A stretch of 64,000 nt of DNA from Helcobacillus massiliensis (GCF_014191425.1 NZ_JACHWP010000001.1:372001-436000); one strand, 5' to 3'; shown: positions 9,035 through 18,986, counted from the stretch's first letter. Notes: a model not told the origin generated them from the sequence alone. Numbers and translations are program-made.

Positions 9035-10104
9035 TCAGAGGGCGGCGGGATCCGTCGGCAGCGTCACCCGAATGGTGGAGGAGGGCGCCCGCGCAGCCCG
9101 CCGCGGGTCATCGATGACCTCGATCCTGCCGCCGTGCAGCGTCACCGCCCATCGCGCGATCGCCAGCCCCAGCCCGGTGCCGCCGGAGCCGTCCAGAGCC
9201 GCCTCTCCGCGCTCGAACCTTCCGAACACGCTCGCGCGGTGCTCCTCGGCGATGCCGGGACCCTCATCGCGCACTTCGATGCACACGCCGTCGACCCCCG
9301 GCCCGAAGGCGCCCTCGGAGAGGAACGCGATCACGGAGATGCCGCCGCCGGCGGGGGAGTGGCGGGAGGCGTTGTCCAGGAGATTGGAGAACACCTGCCG
9401 GATGCGCTCCGGGTCAGCGGCGATGCTCAGGTCCGCCGGCTGCACATCCACCGACCAGTGCACATCGCGCCCCTGGACCCGGGCCGCCAGCCTCGCCGTG
9501 TCCGTGACCTCATGCAGCAGCGGTGTGAGCTCGATCTGCTCTGTCTGCAGATCCGTCACCCCGGCCTCCAGCCGGGAGAGATCCAGCAGGTGGTCCACGA
9601 GGCGGGACAAGCGCTCCGTGGCCTGCAGCGTCACCTCGAGGTTCTCCGGTGTCACCGGGGTCACCCCGTCGGCCAGGTTCTCCAGCTGGCCGCGCAGTGC
9701 GGCGACGGGGGTGCGCAGCTCGTGGGAGACGTTCGCGACCAGCTCGCGGCGCATCCGGTCGGTCTGCTCCAGATCCGCGGACATGGTGTTGAACGCGTCG
9801 GCCAGCTGCCCGACCTCATCGCGGGAGCGAGTGGTGACGCGGCGCTCGTAGTCCCCCTGCGCCATGGCGCGCGCCGCCGCCGTCATCTCCCGCAGCGGTG
9901 AGGTCATGCCGCGGGCGAGGACTTGGGTGACCGCAAGGGCGGCCAGGACCGTCAGCGGGATCATGATGATCGCGTTCAGGCCCGTCTTCGACCCCACCCA
10001 CGCGATCGCGGCGGCGACCAGCACGGAGACGCCCACGAGGACGCCGAGCTTCATCTTGAACGACTGGAACCCCTGCAGCGGGGTGGGCAGCTGGTCGGAG
10101 CGGC

Positions 10105-10108
<4 letters not shown>
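9035..10108 (-). CDS. Sensor histidine kinase with minimal extracytoplasmic loop
   Basis: A 357-aa kinase starting at a GTG that overlaps the response-regulator stop (GTGA). Two membrane helices (about residues 21-39 and 45-64) are joined by only a few residues. Then come HAMP (SPLREMTAAARAMAQGDY), HisKA with NVSHELRTP (His129), the N-box NLLDNASRHSP, and G-boxes DEGPGIAEEH and GGTGLGLAIARW. With almost no external domain it probably senses the membrane or an internal signal; the signal is not evident. It pairs with the upstream regulator. The reading frame extends upstream inside that gene, but that part is noise. Confidence 0.9.
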
Positions 10109-10827
<719 letters not shown>

Positions 10828-10834
10828 GCCCACA

Positions 10835-10840
10835 AATGTA
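10835..10840 (-). promoter_or_regulatory. -10 box TACATT, possible leaderless start of the response regulator
   Basis: TACATT sits 7 nt before the ATG, leaving no room for a ribosome-binding site. This spacing is typical of leaderless actinobacterial transcripts. Confidence 0.4.
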
Positions 10841-10949
10841 GGCCGCGGCCCGAACACCCAGCTGTGAGGGGAGAGGTCGACGGATGCCGACCACCTGTGG
10901 GGCCGGAGCCCGTCGGCGAATCCCACAGAGCAGACGGCGGCGACGACCC

Positions 10950-10955
10950 TATACT
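10950..10955 (+). promoter_or_regulatory. -10 box TATACT for the CNNM/CorC pair
   Basis: TATACT is the best -10 in the divergent region and lies about 80 nt before the ATG at 11034. No good -35 is seen. Confidence 0.45.
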
Positions 10956-11033
10956 CGATGCCACGATGAACGACATATGCGACCCGAATCCTCTCCCGTC
11001 GTCCAGACCGGCCCTGAGCGGTGATCAGGGCCG

Positions 11034-12377
11034 ATGATGACCTGGCTCCTGCTGCTTGCCGGTGTCCTGCTGACGCTCGGCACCGCCCTGTTCGTGGCGG
11101 CCGAGTTCTCCCTGGTGGCCCTGGACAAGCACACCGTGGAGAAGGCCGCTGCCGACGGCGACTCCGGCGCGAAGGGTGTTCTGTCCGCACTCACTCATCT
11201 CTCCACGAACCTCTCCGGCGCTCAGGTGGGCATCACCATCACCACGCTTCTGTTCGGCTTCGCCGTGCAGCAGCCGCTGACCGACCTCATCACCCCCGGC
11301 CTCGACGCCGTCGGCGTCCCCGAGGGGCTGAGGGTCACCATCGGCGTGGCGCTAGCGATGATGATCAGCTACGCGTTCTCCATGGTGGTGGGGGAGCTGA
11401 TCCCGAAGAACCTCGCGATCGCCGTGCCCTACCAGACCGCCCGCGTGGTCGCACCGCTGCAGCACGCGTTCACCGTTGCACTGCGGCCCGTCATCATCAT
11501 GTTCAACGCGACCGCGAACTTCTTCCTGCGGCTGATGAACATCGAACCGCAGGAGGAGCTCAGCAGCGGCCGCTCACCCGCCGAGCTCGACTCCCTCGTG
11601 CGCCACTCCGCCCGTGCAGGCACCCTGGACCGCGCCACCGCGGTGCTGCTGTCCCGCACCCTGCAGCTGCGCGAACGCGAAGCCGCCGACGTCATGACCC
11701 ACCGCGGCAAGATGCTGTCGATCGACGTCAGCGCCACCGCCGAGGACGTCCTCGCGCTCACTCGGGAAACCGGACACTCCCGCTTCCCCGTCATCGAGGA
11801 CAGCGAGGACGATGTGGTCGGCATCATCCAGGTGCGTCAGGCCGTCACCGTGCCGCGCGAGCAGCGCCGCACCACGACGGTCCGGGAGCTGATGAGCGAA
11901 GCGCTGCGCATTCCGGACACCGTGCCGCTGGACTCCCTGATGGTGGACCTGCGCGAAGCGGGTGCCCAGCTCGCCGTCGTGATCGACGAGTACGGCGGCA
12001 CCGCCGGCATCGTCACCCTCGAGGACGTGATCGAAGAGATCGTCGGCGAGGTCAGCGACGAGCACGACGATGACGAGCCCGAGCGCTTCGTGGAGAACAT
12101 CGACCACTGGCAGGTGTCCGGTCTGATGCGCCCTGACGAGATCCGCCGCGAAATGGGCATCCTCATCGAGGAGTCCACCGAGGTGGACACCGTGGGCGGC
12201 ATCGTCATGATGCACCTCGGGCGCATCCCGGCTGTGGGCGACACCGTGACGGTCGGCGGCGTTCGGTACGACGTCCTCGCGATGGACGGCCGCCGCATCG
12301 ACTCGCTGCGGCTGACCGTGCTCGACCCCGGGGTGCTCGCACACCGCGACCGCGATGCTGAGGAGGAGGCCGAATGA
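11034..12377 (+). CDS. CNNM/CorC-family transporter protein, first of tandem pair
   Basis: A 447-aa protein of the HlyC/CorC (CNNM) group. The N-terminal DUF21 membrane domain holds about four hydrophobic segments, starting LLLLAGVLLTLGTALFVAAEFSL. A CBS pair follows (roughly residues 215-335, with VIDEYGGTAGIVTLEDVIEEIVGEV), then a C-terminal CorC_HlyC domain. Relatives take part in Mg2+/Co2+ handling; hemolysin is a historic label. The stop overlaps the start of the next paralogue (ATGA). No lineage-specific oddity was seen. Confidence 0.88.
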   Translation: MMTWLLLLAGVLLTLGTALFVAAEFSLVALDKHTVEKAAADGDSGAKGVLSALTHLSTNLSGAQVGITITTLLFGFAVQQPLTDLITPGLDAVGVPEGLRVTIGVALAMMISYAFSMVVGELIPKNLAIAVPYQTARVVAPLQHAFTVALRPVIIMFNATANFFLRLMNIEPQEELSSGRSPAELDSLVRHSARAGTLDRATAVLLSRTLQLREREAADVMTHRGKMLSIDVSATAEDVLALTRETGHSRFPVIEDSEDDVVGIIQVRQAVTVPREQRRTTTVRELMSEALRIPDTVPLDSLMVDLREAGAQLAVVIDEYGGTAGIVTLEDVIEEIVGEVSDEHDDDEPERFVENIDHWQVSGLMRPDEIRREMGILIEESTEVDTVGGIVMMHLGRIPAVGDTVTVGGVRYDVLAMDGRRIDSLRLTVLDPGVLAHRDRDAEEEAE

Positions 12378-13438
12378 GCTCGACAGTCTCCCTCATCGTG
12401 GGCCTGGCGATGCTGCTGGGCAACGCGTTCTTCGTGGCTGCCGAGTTCGCGGTGATGAGCGCCCGGCGCAGCCAGCTCGAACCGCTGATGCAGGACGGCC
12501 GGCGCGGTGCCCGCACCGCCTTGTGGGCGATCGAGCACGTCTCGATCATGCTCGCCACCGCCCAGTTCGGCGTCACCATCTGCTCCGTCACCCTCGGTGC
12601 GGTGGCGGAGCCGGCGATCGCCCACCTGCTGGAGCCGATGTTCGTGCGCTTCGGAGTGGCGGACGGGCTCGTCCACCCGATCTCGTTCGCCATCGCGCTG
12701 CTCATCGCCTCCTACCTGCATGTGGTGTTCGGCGAGATGATCCCGAAGAACATGTCGATCTCCCTGCCGGTGGGGTCGGTGCTGCTGCTCGCCTGGCCGC
12801 TGCGCGTGTTCTCCCTGCTGTTCGCTCCGGTGATCTGGGTGCTGAACACGGTGGCGAACATGGTGCTGCGCGTTTTCGGGGTGGAGCCGCGTGATGAAGT
12901 GGAGAGCGAGTTCACCGCCGATGAGATCGCTGCGATCGTGGACGAGTCCAGGCGCGAGGGCCTGCTCGTGGACGACCAGGGCCTTCTGGCCGGAGCGATC
13001 AACTTCTCCGACCACACAGCGCGTGAAGTCATGGTGCCGATGGAAGAGGTCGTCACCGTCCCCTACGGCGTCACCCACGCCGAGTTCGAGGACATCGTCG
13101 CCGAGACCGGGTTCAGCCGGATCGGTGTGCGCAACGACGCGGGTGACCTGGTGGGGTACCTCCATCTCAAGGACGTGATCCTGCCGCCGGATGCGAGCGA
13201 CGCCGATTACCGCAGGGTGATCTCGCCGGGCCGGGTGCGGGCGGTGGTGTCCGTTGCGGATGACGACGAGATCGAAGAGGCGCTGCGGGCCATGCAGTAC
13301 AACGGCGCGCATCTCGCCCGTGTGGACTCCGCCGGTGCCCGCAGCGTGGGCGCCGTGTTCCTGGAGGATGTGCTGGAGGAGCTCGTGGGTGAGGTCAAGG
13401 ACGTCATGCAGAAGCACGGCGGTGCGGCCAACGGCTGA
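12374..13438 (+). CDS. CNNM/CorC-family transporter protein, second of tandem pair
   Basis: A 354-aa paralogue of the upstream gene. DUF21 domain with NAFFVAAEFAVMSARRSQLEP and GEMIPKNMSI, then a CBS pair (MVPMEEVVTVPYG and VGAVFLEDVLEELVGEV). It lacks the C-terminal CorC_HlyC domain and stops soon after the second CBS motif, which explains the shorter length. Paired genes of this type are common in actinobacteria. The two proteins may form a heteromer, but that is inference. Confidence 0.87.
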   Translation: MSSTVSLIVGLAMLLGNAFFVAAEFAVMSARRSQLEPLMQDGRRGARTALWAIEHVSIMLATAQFGVTICSVTLGAVAEPAIAHLLEPMFVRFGVADGLVHPISFAIALLIASYLHVVFGEMIPKNMSISLPVGSVLLLAWPLRVFSLLFAPVIWVLNTVANMVLRVFGVEPRDEVESEFTADEIAAIVDESRREGLLVDDQGLLAGAINFSDHTAREVMVPMEEVVTVPYGVTHAEFEDIVAETGFSRIGVRNDAGDLVGYLHLKDVILPPDASDADYRRVISPGRVRAVVSVADDDEIEEALRAMQYNGAHLARVDSAGARSVGAVFLEDVLEELVGEVKDVMQKHGGAANG

Positions 13439-13768
13439 TCGGCATGGCCGTCACCTGCTGACCGGGAGGGCGGTCGACGGAAGCCGACGACGGTTCGATG
13501 GGGAGTCGTCCCCGAATCCGACCCGAAATTCCTGTGATGCGGTCAACAGTGATTGTTTCGGAACGGGCACGAAAACAGTGTTCTGATCTTCGGAGTTTCC
13601 CGTCCTGCACAGGCCTCGGCAAAGACTTGGCAATGAAGGGCCTGGAGGGTGCCTGAGGAGTCTGGGAGCTTCCTACGATTGAACGCGGCTTGAACGGAAG
13701 GCGCCGGGGTGATGGATTCACGGACCGGCGTTGGACCCCCGCAGACGATCGGAAGGAAGGGTGTCGAC
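13439..13768 (+). other. 330-nt non-coding leader region upstream of the M23 peptidase
   Basis: No gene is seen. The region holds a -10 candidate TACGAT at 13674-13679, about 90 nt before the M23 start, and a small inverted repeat TTTCG/CGAAA near 13556-13577. Its length suggests a regulated 5' UTR for a cell-wall hydrolase. I looked for the conserved parts of a ydaO-type c-di-AMP riboswitch and could not assemble them. Confidence 0.4.
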
Positions 13769-14656
13769 ATGGGAAAGCGTCGCGCTGATGGCCCGGCACA
13801 GATCCGGCCGCTGCAGCCCGCCCCGCGCGGTCTGCACCGGGGCACCCGCACTGCCTCGGTCGCCGTCGCCAAGGCGAGCGCACTGAGCACCTTCGCGGTC
13901 GCCACCATCGCCCTTCCCCTGGCGACCTCCTCCACCGGCGCGTTCGGCATCGCCGGGTCGAACGCCAGCACGCCCGAGCAGGCGCCGGCCGGAGCTGCAC
14001 CCGGTGCTGCACAGGCCGCCCCTGCAGTCGGCGCTCCTGCTGCCCCGGCTGCTCCCGCTCCGCAGGCGATCCCGGCCGTCAGTGCCGGAGCTGTGGAGGA
14101 CACCGCCGTTCTGGAGACCGGCGCGGCCGATTTCTCCGTGGACGAACCGCCGACTGAGGCTGAGGTTGCGGCAGCCAGCGCTCCGCAGGCCGCGGGCGGT
14201 CAGACCGCCACCGGCAAGCGCGCCGGCGCTCCTGCCGAGGTCGAGAAGGTCTCCCAGGGCAAGCGCGCCGCCTACGTCGATCCCTCCGGCGGTGCCGCGA
14301 TCAGCTCCGGCTACGGCTACCGCACTCACCCGACCCTCGGCTACACCAAGTTCCACGACGGCGTCGACTATGCGCAGGCCTGCGGCGATGTCGCCCGCTC
14401 CGCCGCCGACGGCACGGTCTCCAAGGTGGGCTACCACCGCGCCTCCGGCAACCTCGTCGAGGTGACCCACGCCGACGGCACCGTCACCCAGTACTTCCAC
14501 CTCCAGTCCCAGAGCGTGGTTCAGGGCCAGAGCGTCGTGCAGGGCCAGGAAGTCGGCAAGGTCGGCACCACCGGCCGCTCCACCGGTTGCCACCTGCACT
14601 TCGGCGCCAAGACTCCGAGCGGTGAGTCGACGAACCCGCTGAACCTTCTGCGATGA
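13769..14656 (+). CDS. Exported M23-family metallopeptidase (cell-wall endopeptidase)
   Basis: A 295-aa protein. After a basic N-terminus comes a long hydrophobic stretch (residues about 30-60, ALSTFAVATIALPLAT), read as a signal or anchor, then an Ala/Pro-rich linker. The C-terminal LytM/M23 domain has zinc ligands in KFHDGVDYA and GCHLHFGA and the catalytic-type YFHLQS. The repeat QSVVQGQSVVQGQ is a short local duplication. Such enzymes cleave peptidoglycan cross-bridges. Start: ATG at 13769 after GGAAGGAAGG. The stop overlaps tsaD. Confidence 0.88.
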   Translation: MGKRRADGPAQIRPLQPAPRGLHRGTRTASVAVAKASALSTFAVATIALPLATSSTGAFGIAGSNASTPEQAPAGAAPGAAQAAPAVGAPAAPAAPAPQAIPAVSAGAVEDTAVLETGAADFSVDEPPTEAEVAAASAPQAAGGQTATGKRAGAPAEVEKVSQGKRAAYVDPSGGAAISSGYGYRTHPTLGYTKFHDGVDYAQACGDVARSAADGTVSKVGYHRASGNLVEVTHADGTVTQYFHLQSQSVVQGQSVVQGQEVGKVGTTGRSTGCHLHFGAKTPSGESTNPLNLLR

Positions 14657-15702
14657 CCTCACCCATCGTCCTCGGCGTCGAGTCCTCCTGTGACGAGACC
14701 GGATTCGGTCTCGTCTCCAACGGTCGCCTGCTCGGCCAGGGCATCGCCTCCAGTGCCCAGCAGCACGCCGAGTTCGGAGGTGTGGTTCCGGAGATCGCTG
14801 CTCGCGCCCATCTGGACGCGGTGGTCCCGACCTTGGAGAACTCCCTGGCCGCGTCGGACGTGGAGCTCGAGGACATCACCCACGTCGCTGTCACGAGCGG
14901 CCCCGGCCTCGCCACCGCCGTCCACGTGGGCCTCGCGGCCGCAAAGGCGATCGCGTGGGCTCTGGACAAGCCGCTGTACGGCGTCCACCACCTCGCCGGC
15001 CACGCCGCAGCCGACCTGCTCGACCACGGCCCCCTGCCCGACAAGGGCATCGTCCTCATCGTCTCCGGTGGGCACACCTCGCTGCTCGAGGTCCACGACC
15101 TCGTGGAGGACGACATCGTCCACCTGGGGGACACCCTCGATGACGCGGCCGGTGAAGCATTCGACAAAGTCGCGCGTCTGCTCGGCCTGGGCTACCCGGG
15201 CGGGCCGGTCATCTCCGCTGCGGCGGTGGACGGGAACCCGTCGGCCTTCCGCTTCCCGCGCGCGATGCTGCGCCCCGGCGATGATCCCTACGCGTTCTCC
15301 TTCTCCGGGCTGAAGACCGCGGTGGCGCGGACAGTTGAGAAGCTGGAGCGCGATGGCGACCCGGTTCCCGTCGCGGACATCGCCGCATCGTTCGAGCAGG
15401 CGGTCGTGGATGTGCTCGTCGCCAAGGCACTGCGCGCCTGCCGCGACAAGGGCATGCAGACCCTCACGATCGTCGGGGGAGTGGCAGCGAACAAGCGCCT
15501 GCGCACCCACGCGCAGGAGGCGTGCGATGCCGCCGGGATTCAGCTGCGCGTCCCGTCGATCGATCTGTGCACCGACAACGGGGCGATGATCGCCGCTGTC
15601 GGCGACATGCTCGTGCGCGCCGGCAAGGAGCCGTCGGGACTCGCGATCAGCGCGGACCCGTCGGCGGTTCTCGAGAGGGCGCAGCTGCCCAGCGCTGGGT
15701 GA
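14653..15702 (+). CDS. tsaD: tRNA N6-adenosine threonylcarbamoyltransferase
   Basis: TsaD transfers the threonylcarbamoyl group to A37 of ANN-decoding tRNAs. Full length (349 aa): the N-terminal GVESSCDETG, the metal-binding HHLAGHAAA, the nucleotide-binding VSGGHTSLLEV, and C-terminal VGGVAANKRLR and CTDNGAMIA. The ATG overlaps the stop of the M23 gene by ATGA. Its partner TsaC is encoded at about 38.2 kb; tsaB and tsaE are not in this window. High confidence. Confidence 0.96.
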   Translation: MTSPIVLGVESSCDETGFGLVSNGRLLGQGIASSAQQHAEFGGVVPEIAARAHLDAVVPTLENSLAASDVELEDITHVAVTSGPGLATAVHVGLAAAKAIAWALDKPLYGVHHLAGHAAADLLDHGPLPDKGIVLIVSGGHTSLLEVHDLVEDDIVHLGDTLDDAAGEAFDKVARLLGLGYPGGPVISAAAVDGNPSAFRFPRAMLRPGDDPYAFSFSGLKTAVARTVEKLERDGDPVPVADIAASFEQAVVDVLVAKALRACRDKGMQTLTIVGGVAANKRLRTHAQEACDAAGIQLRVPSIDLCTDNGAMIAAVGDMLVRAGKEPSGLAISADPSAVLERAQLPSAG

Positions 15703-15762
15703 GCTTCCCCTCACCCGTCTCTCGTCTTCGTTTGAGAGGGCGCCCAGCGGCCCGGGCGTTGC

Positions 15763-15768
15763 TAGACT
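15763..15768 (+). promoter_or_regulatory. -10 box TAGACT for tRNA-Arg
   Basis: TAGACT ends 10 nt before the mature tRNA 5' end. A TTGAGA at 15732 is too far upstream (25-nt spacer) to be its -35. Confidence 0.45.
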
Positions 15769-15778
15769 GGACCGCGTT

Positions 15779-15851
15779 GCCCGCGTAGCTCAGTGGATAG
15801 AGCGTCTGCCTCCGGAGCAGAAGGTCGTAGGTTCGAATCCTGTCGCGGGCA
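15779..15851 (+). tRNA. tRNA-Arg (anticodon CCG)
   Basis: A complete 73-nt cloverleaf. The acceptor GCCCGCG pairs with CGCGGGC, the discriminator is A, and CCA is not encoded. The anticodon stem TCTGC/GCAGA encloses loop CTCCGGA with CCG at 15812-15814. The T arm carries GGTTCGAATCC. It serves as the integration site of the island downstream: its 3' half is repeated exactly at 25497-25530. Confidence 0.95.
15817..15850 (+). repeat. attL: 34-bp tRNA-Arg 3' half, direct repeat copy 1
   Basis: The segment from the 3' strand of the anticodon stem to the end of the acceptor stem is identical, base for base, to 25497-25530. A crossover at the anticodon stem is typical of tyrosine integrases that use tRNA genes. 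Confidence 0.88.
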
Positions 15852-15856
15852 CAAGA

Positions 15857-15898
15857 AAGGGCCCCTGGTCAGCGGAAACGCAGACCAGGGGCCTTCTT
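15857..15898 (+). terminator. Terminator hairpin after tRNA-Arg
   Basis: Stem GGCCCCTGGTC/GACCAGGGGCC with a 12-nt loop, followed by TTCTT. A second, similarly placed but different hairpin follows the right att copy at 25539. This one therefore probably arrived with the island. Confidence 0.75.
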
Positions 15899-15991
15899 CA
15901 TGCCTGGCTAGAGTGGACATGTACGCACTGAGGTACGCAATACGCAACGCGCCGGCGCTTGGATGTGGGTTGCCCAAGGGATGATGGACCC

Positions 15992-16142
15992 ATGCGCATC
16001 GACGATTTCTTCCAGGAGTCGCCCGATACCGGGAACCCCTGGGACACACAAGAGACCGAGCTCAACGCCGAGCTGCTGACCCAACTGGCACAGGGCACGG
16101 CCCCTGACCCCAAGCCTCTCGAGACAGCCCTGTCCCTCACCC
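15992..16142 (+). pseudogene. 5' fragment of an unrecognised gene at the island's left end
   Basis: An open frame from ATG 15992 encodes about 50 ordinary-looking residues (MRIDDFFQESPDTGNPWD..., Glu/Leu-rich). At about 16142 it runs out of frame into the remnant of a DUF1206 gene, after which the translation becomes Arg/Gly noise. It looks like the start of a lost gene fused by deletion to another gene's end. No family recognised. Confidence 0.45.
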
Positions 16143-16511
16143 GTGGGGCGCGTGCTGATCGCCGTGGCGGGGCTGGCAGTGATCGGCATCGGCGTCTACC
16201 ACATCGTCAAGGGCGTCACCCGCAAGTTCGAGGAGGACCTGCAGGCCACCGGCGGCGGCAACGTGGGCAGGGCCGTCGTGGTCACCGGGGTGGCCGGGTA
16301 CGTGGCCAAGGGCCTGGCGCTGGTCGGCGTGGGCGTGCTGTTCGGCTGGGCCGCTATCGGCGCCGATCCGGAGAAGGCCACCGGCATGGACGGAGCCATC
16401 AAGCAGATGGCGACCCTGCCGGCCGGCACCGTGCTGCTGGTCGTGGTGGGCGTGGGCCTGATCCTGTACGGGATCTACTCGATCCTGCGCTCGCGCTACG
16501 CGTCCATGTGA
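16143..16511 (+). pseudogene. C-terminal fragment of a DUF1206 membrane protein
   Basis: 122 residues matching the end of DUF1206 proteins: VYHIVKGVTRKFEEDLQ, then VGRAVVVTGVAGYVAKGLAL, DPEKATGMDGAIKQM and the terminal YGIYSILRSRYASM. The family usually has three such repeats in about 270 residues with six helices. Here only the last repeat and half of the second remain. Upstream DNA belongs to another frame, so the 5' part was deleted. It overlaps the ROK gene's 3' end convergently by 16 nt. Confidence 0.7.
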
Positions 16512-17677
16512 GACCGGGCCGCGCGCTCGATCCAGCGCCCGGGGGCGGAGAGCACCGGCTGCAGGGCCGCGCGAGCGGCCCCGCGCAGGGCAGGGTCCTC
16601 GAGGTCGTCGGAGCGCTCGAGGGTGATCGGGCCCGCCTCGGCCGCCAGAGCATGACGATCCACGGTCTCCCGCACCACGGGCGAGATCTCCTCCGCGATG
16701 GGAGCGAGGTACCCGGACAGCACCACCGTGGACACGTCCAGCACGTTCATCGCATTGGCCACCGCGAGGCCGAGTGAGCGGCCGATGGTCCCGATGACCT
16801 CGGCCCGGTCCCCGCTGCGGGCCAGGGCGTCGATGAGATCGTCGATCAGCACGTCGTCCCCGAGGCCGGCGCGCTCGCGCAGCGAGTGGTACGAGATGTA
16901 GGCCTCCAGGCAGCCTCGGCGCCCACAGAGGCACCGGTCACCTCCCGGCTGGACCACCGTGTGGCCGAACTCGCCGGCCCAGCCGTGCACGCCGTCGAGC
17001 AGCTCCCCGTCGATCACGACGGCCCCGCCCACACCGGTGTAGCCACGGATGTAGATGAACGACTCCCCGGGGCGCTGGTCCAGCTCGGTGAGCACGGAGA
17101 GGCGGTTGTCGTTCTGCGCCCGGACGGACAGATCGGCGAGAGCCGGGTGCTCCCGCAGCAGGCTCACGAACGGCACCCGGTCCCAGCCCAGGTTGGGGGC
17201 CGACAGTACGTGATCGCCGTCCGGAGCGATGCGGCCCGGGATCGCAGCGACCACGCCCGCGATCGGCAGATGCCCCACCTCGCCGCGCGCCTGGTCCATC
17301 AGCCGCGCGCAGCAGGAGATCGCGTCCTCGGTGGTGGCGGAGGTCACGCTCACGTACTCCGTGCGGCGGGACAGAGTGCGACCGGCGAGGTCGACGGCCA
17401 GGCAGACCACGTGATCCGCCGCCACCTCGATGCCGATCGCAGCCAGGGTGTCCATGGCCGGGAGCAGCGGGACCATGGGGCGCCCGGCCCCCGATCTGAC
17501 CGGTGCGTCCTCCTGGATCAGGTGCGCGCCGATCAGCTCCTCGACGAGCTTGGAGACCGTGGGCTTGGTTAGGCGGGTCTGCTTGGCCAGTGCCGCGCGG
17601 GACAGGGGGGAGGGGGAGGAGACGACCGCTCGCAGGATCGTCGAGAGGTTGTGCTCGCGCAGGTGCGTGGACTGCAT
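16496..17677 (-). CDS. xylR: ROK-family transcriptional repressor, XylR-like
   Basis: A 393-aa ROK repressor. An N-terminal winged helix (SRAALAKQTRLTKPTVSKLVEELIG, about residues 26-50) precedes an actin-like ROK domain with sugar-site residues near HGWAGEFGH and the zinc motif CLCGRRGCLEAY. It is divergent from xylA with a 115-nt gap that contains a palindromic site, the classic xylR-xylA arrangement. It should bind xylose or a derivative and relieve repression of xylA; that effector is inferred from context. Confidence 0.88.
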   Translation of the reverse strand: MQSTHLREHNLSTILRAVVSSPSPLSRAALAKQTRLTKPTVSKLVEELIGAHLIQEDAPVRSGAGRPMVPLLPAMDTLAAIGIEVAADHVVCLAVDLAGRTLSRRTEYVSVTSATTEDAISCCARLMDQARGEVGHLPIAGVVAAIPGRIAPDGDHVLSAPNLGWDRVPFVSLLREHPALADLSVRAQNDNRLSVLTELDQRPGESFIYIRGYTGVGGAVVIDGELLDGVHGWAGEFGHTVVQPGGDRCLCGRRGCLEAYISYHSLRERAGLGDDVLIDDLIDALARSGDRAEVIGTIGRSLGLAVANAMNVLDVSTVVLSGYLAPIAEEISPVVRETVDRHALAAEAGPITLERSDDLEDPALRGAARAALQPVLSAPGRWIERAARSHMDA

Positions 17678-17726
17678 CTCTTCCCCCAGAGTCCGTTGCC
17701 GCTCGTGCTCCCCAGGATTCCATGTC

Positions 17727-17732
17727 TATAGT
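17727..17732 (+). promoter_or_regulatory. -10 box TATAGT for xylA
   Basis: TATAGT lies 60 nt before xylA and overlaps the palindromic site at 17730-17750. TTGCCG upstream is spaced too far (25 nt) to be a clear -35. Confidence 0.45.
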
Positions 17733-17750
17733 AAGTAACGCAAACTAACT
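17730..17750. promoter_or_regulatory. Candidate XylR operator
   Basis: Imperfect palindrome AGTAAGTAAC-G-CAAACTAACT; both half-sites read AGTwAGTww. It resembles the AGTTAGTTT half-sites of Bacillus XylR operators. It overlaps the -10 box, so binding would block xylA transcription. Confidence 0.55.
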
Positions 17751-17792
17751 AAGGGGTGGCGAGGCCGCCCCGGAGCAGCGGAGGACCCGACG

Positions 17793-18986
17793 ATGACAGC
17801 CCCGATCCCCACCCGTGACGACAAGTTCTCCTTCGGCCTGTGGACCACGGGCTGGGAGGCGCGCGACCAGTTCGGCCTGGCGACCCGCCCGCCGCTGCAG
17901 CTGTCCGCCCACATCCGCAGGCTCGCCGAGATGGGCGCCTGGGGCTTCACCTTCCACGACAACGACGTGGTGCCCTTCGACGCCACCCCTCAGGAGCGTC
18001 AGCAGATCATCGATGAGCTCACGAAGGTCACCGAGGAGACCGGCCTGGTGATCGAGATGATCACCACCGACACCTTCGCCCACCCGGTGTTCAAGGATGG
18101 CGCCTTCACCTCCAACGACCGCTCCGTGCGCCGCTTCGGCCTGCGCAAGGTGCTGGCGAACGTCGACCTCGCCGCCGAGCTCGGCGCCACCACCTTCGTG
18201 ATGTGGGGCGGCCGCGAGGGATCGGAGTACGACGGCTCCAAGGACCTGCTCGCCGCTCACCAGCGCTACGCCGAGGGCATCGACACCGTTGCCGGGTACA
18301 TCAAGGACAAGGGCTACGACCTGCGCATCGGTCTGGAGCCCAAGCCCAACGAGCCCCGCGGCAACATCTTCCTGCCCACCGTGGGCCACGCCCTGGCCTT
18401 CATCGAGAAGCTGGAGCACGGCGAAATCGTGGGCATCAACCCCGAGACCGGCCACGAGCAGATGGCCACCCTGAACTACACCCACGGCCTCGCGCAGGCG
18501 CTGTGGGCCGACAAGCTCTTCCACATCGACCTCAACGGCCAGCACGGGCCCATGTACGACCAGGACCTCGTGTTCGGTCACGGCGATCTCATCAGTGCCT
18601 TCTTCACCGTCGACCTGCTCGAGAACGGCTTCCCGTCCAAGCCCGGCGCCTACGAAGGCGCTCGCCACTTCGACTTCAAGCCCTCCCGCACCGAGCACGA
18701 GAAGGGCCAGTACGACTCCGCGTACGCCAACATGGAGATGTACCTGATGCTCAAGGAGCGGGCCGTGGCCTTCCGCCAGGACCCCGAGGTGCAGGAGGCG
18801 CTGGCGTACTCGGGCATCGAGGAGCTGGCCCAGCCCACCCTCGGCGAGGGCGAGTCCGTGGAGGACCTGCTCGCGGACCGCTCGACCTACGAGGACTTCG
18901 ACGTGGACGCGGCCGGTGCGCGCAACTACGGCTTCGTGCGGCTCAACCAGCTGGCCATGCAGCACCTGCTCGGCTTCCGGGCCTGA
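17793..18986 (+). CDS. xylA: Xylose isomerase
   Basis: Converts D-xylose to D-xylulose. A 397-aa enzyme of the class I (actinobacterial) length. Visible signatures: [10 protein letters not shown] with the active-site His, [13 protein letters not shown], the metal-binding [16 protein letters not shown], and [22 protein letters not shown] with further metal ligands. All key residues appear intact. It is divergent from the ROK repressor. The usual partner xylB is 2.9 kb downstream, beyond two genes of different composition. Confidence 0.96.
   Translation: MTAPIPTRDDKFSFGLWTTGWEARDQFGLATRPPLQLSAHIRRLAEMGAWGFTFHDNDVVPFDATPQERQQIIDELTKVTEETGLVIEMITTDTFAHPVFKDGAFTSNDRSVRRFGLRKVLANVDLAAELGATTFVMWGGREGSEYDGSKDLLAAHQRYAEGIDTVAGYIKDKGYDLRIGLEPKPNEPRGNIFLPTVGHALAFIEKLEHGEIVGINPETGHEQMATLNYTHGLAQALWADKLFHIDLNGQHGPMYDQDLVFGHGDLISAFFTVDLLENGFPSKPGAYEGARHFDFKPSRTEHEKGQYDSAYANMEMYLMLKERAVAFRQDPEVQEALAYSGIEELAQPTLGEGESVEDLLADRSTYEDFDVDAAGARNYGFVRLNQLAMQHLLGFRA

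Noticed and set aside
13558-13583. SigR-type promoter GGAAC...GTT before the M23 gene
   Set aside because: Spacing is about 15 nt, too short for the usual GGAAY-N16-18-cGTT, and the motif is otherwise weak.
13500-13768. Possible c-di-AMP (ydaO) riboswitch before the M23 peptidase
   Set aside because: Some pieces (GGGGTGATGGATTC) look suggestive, but the other conserved ydaO blocks and pseudo-symmetric stems could not be found.
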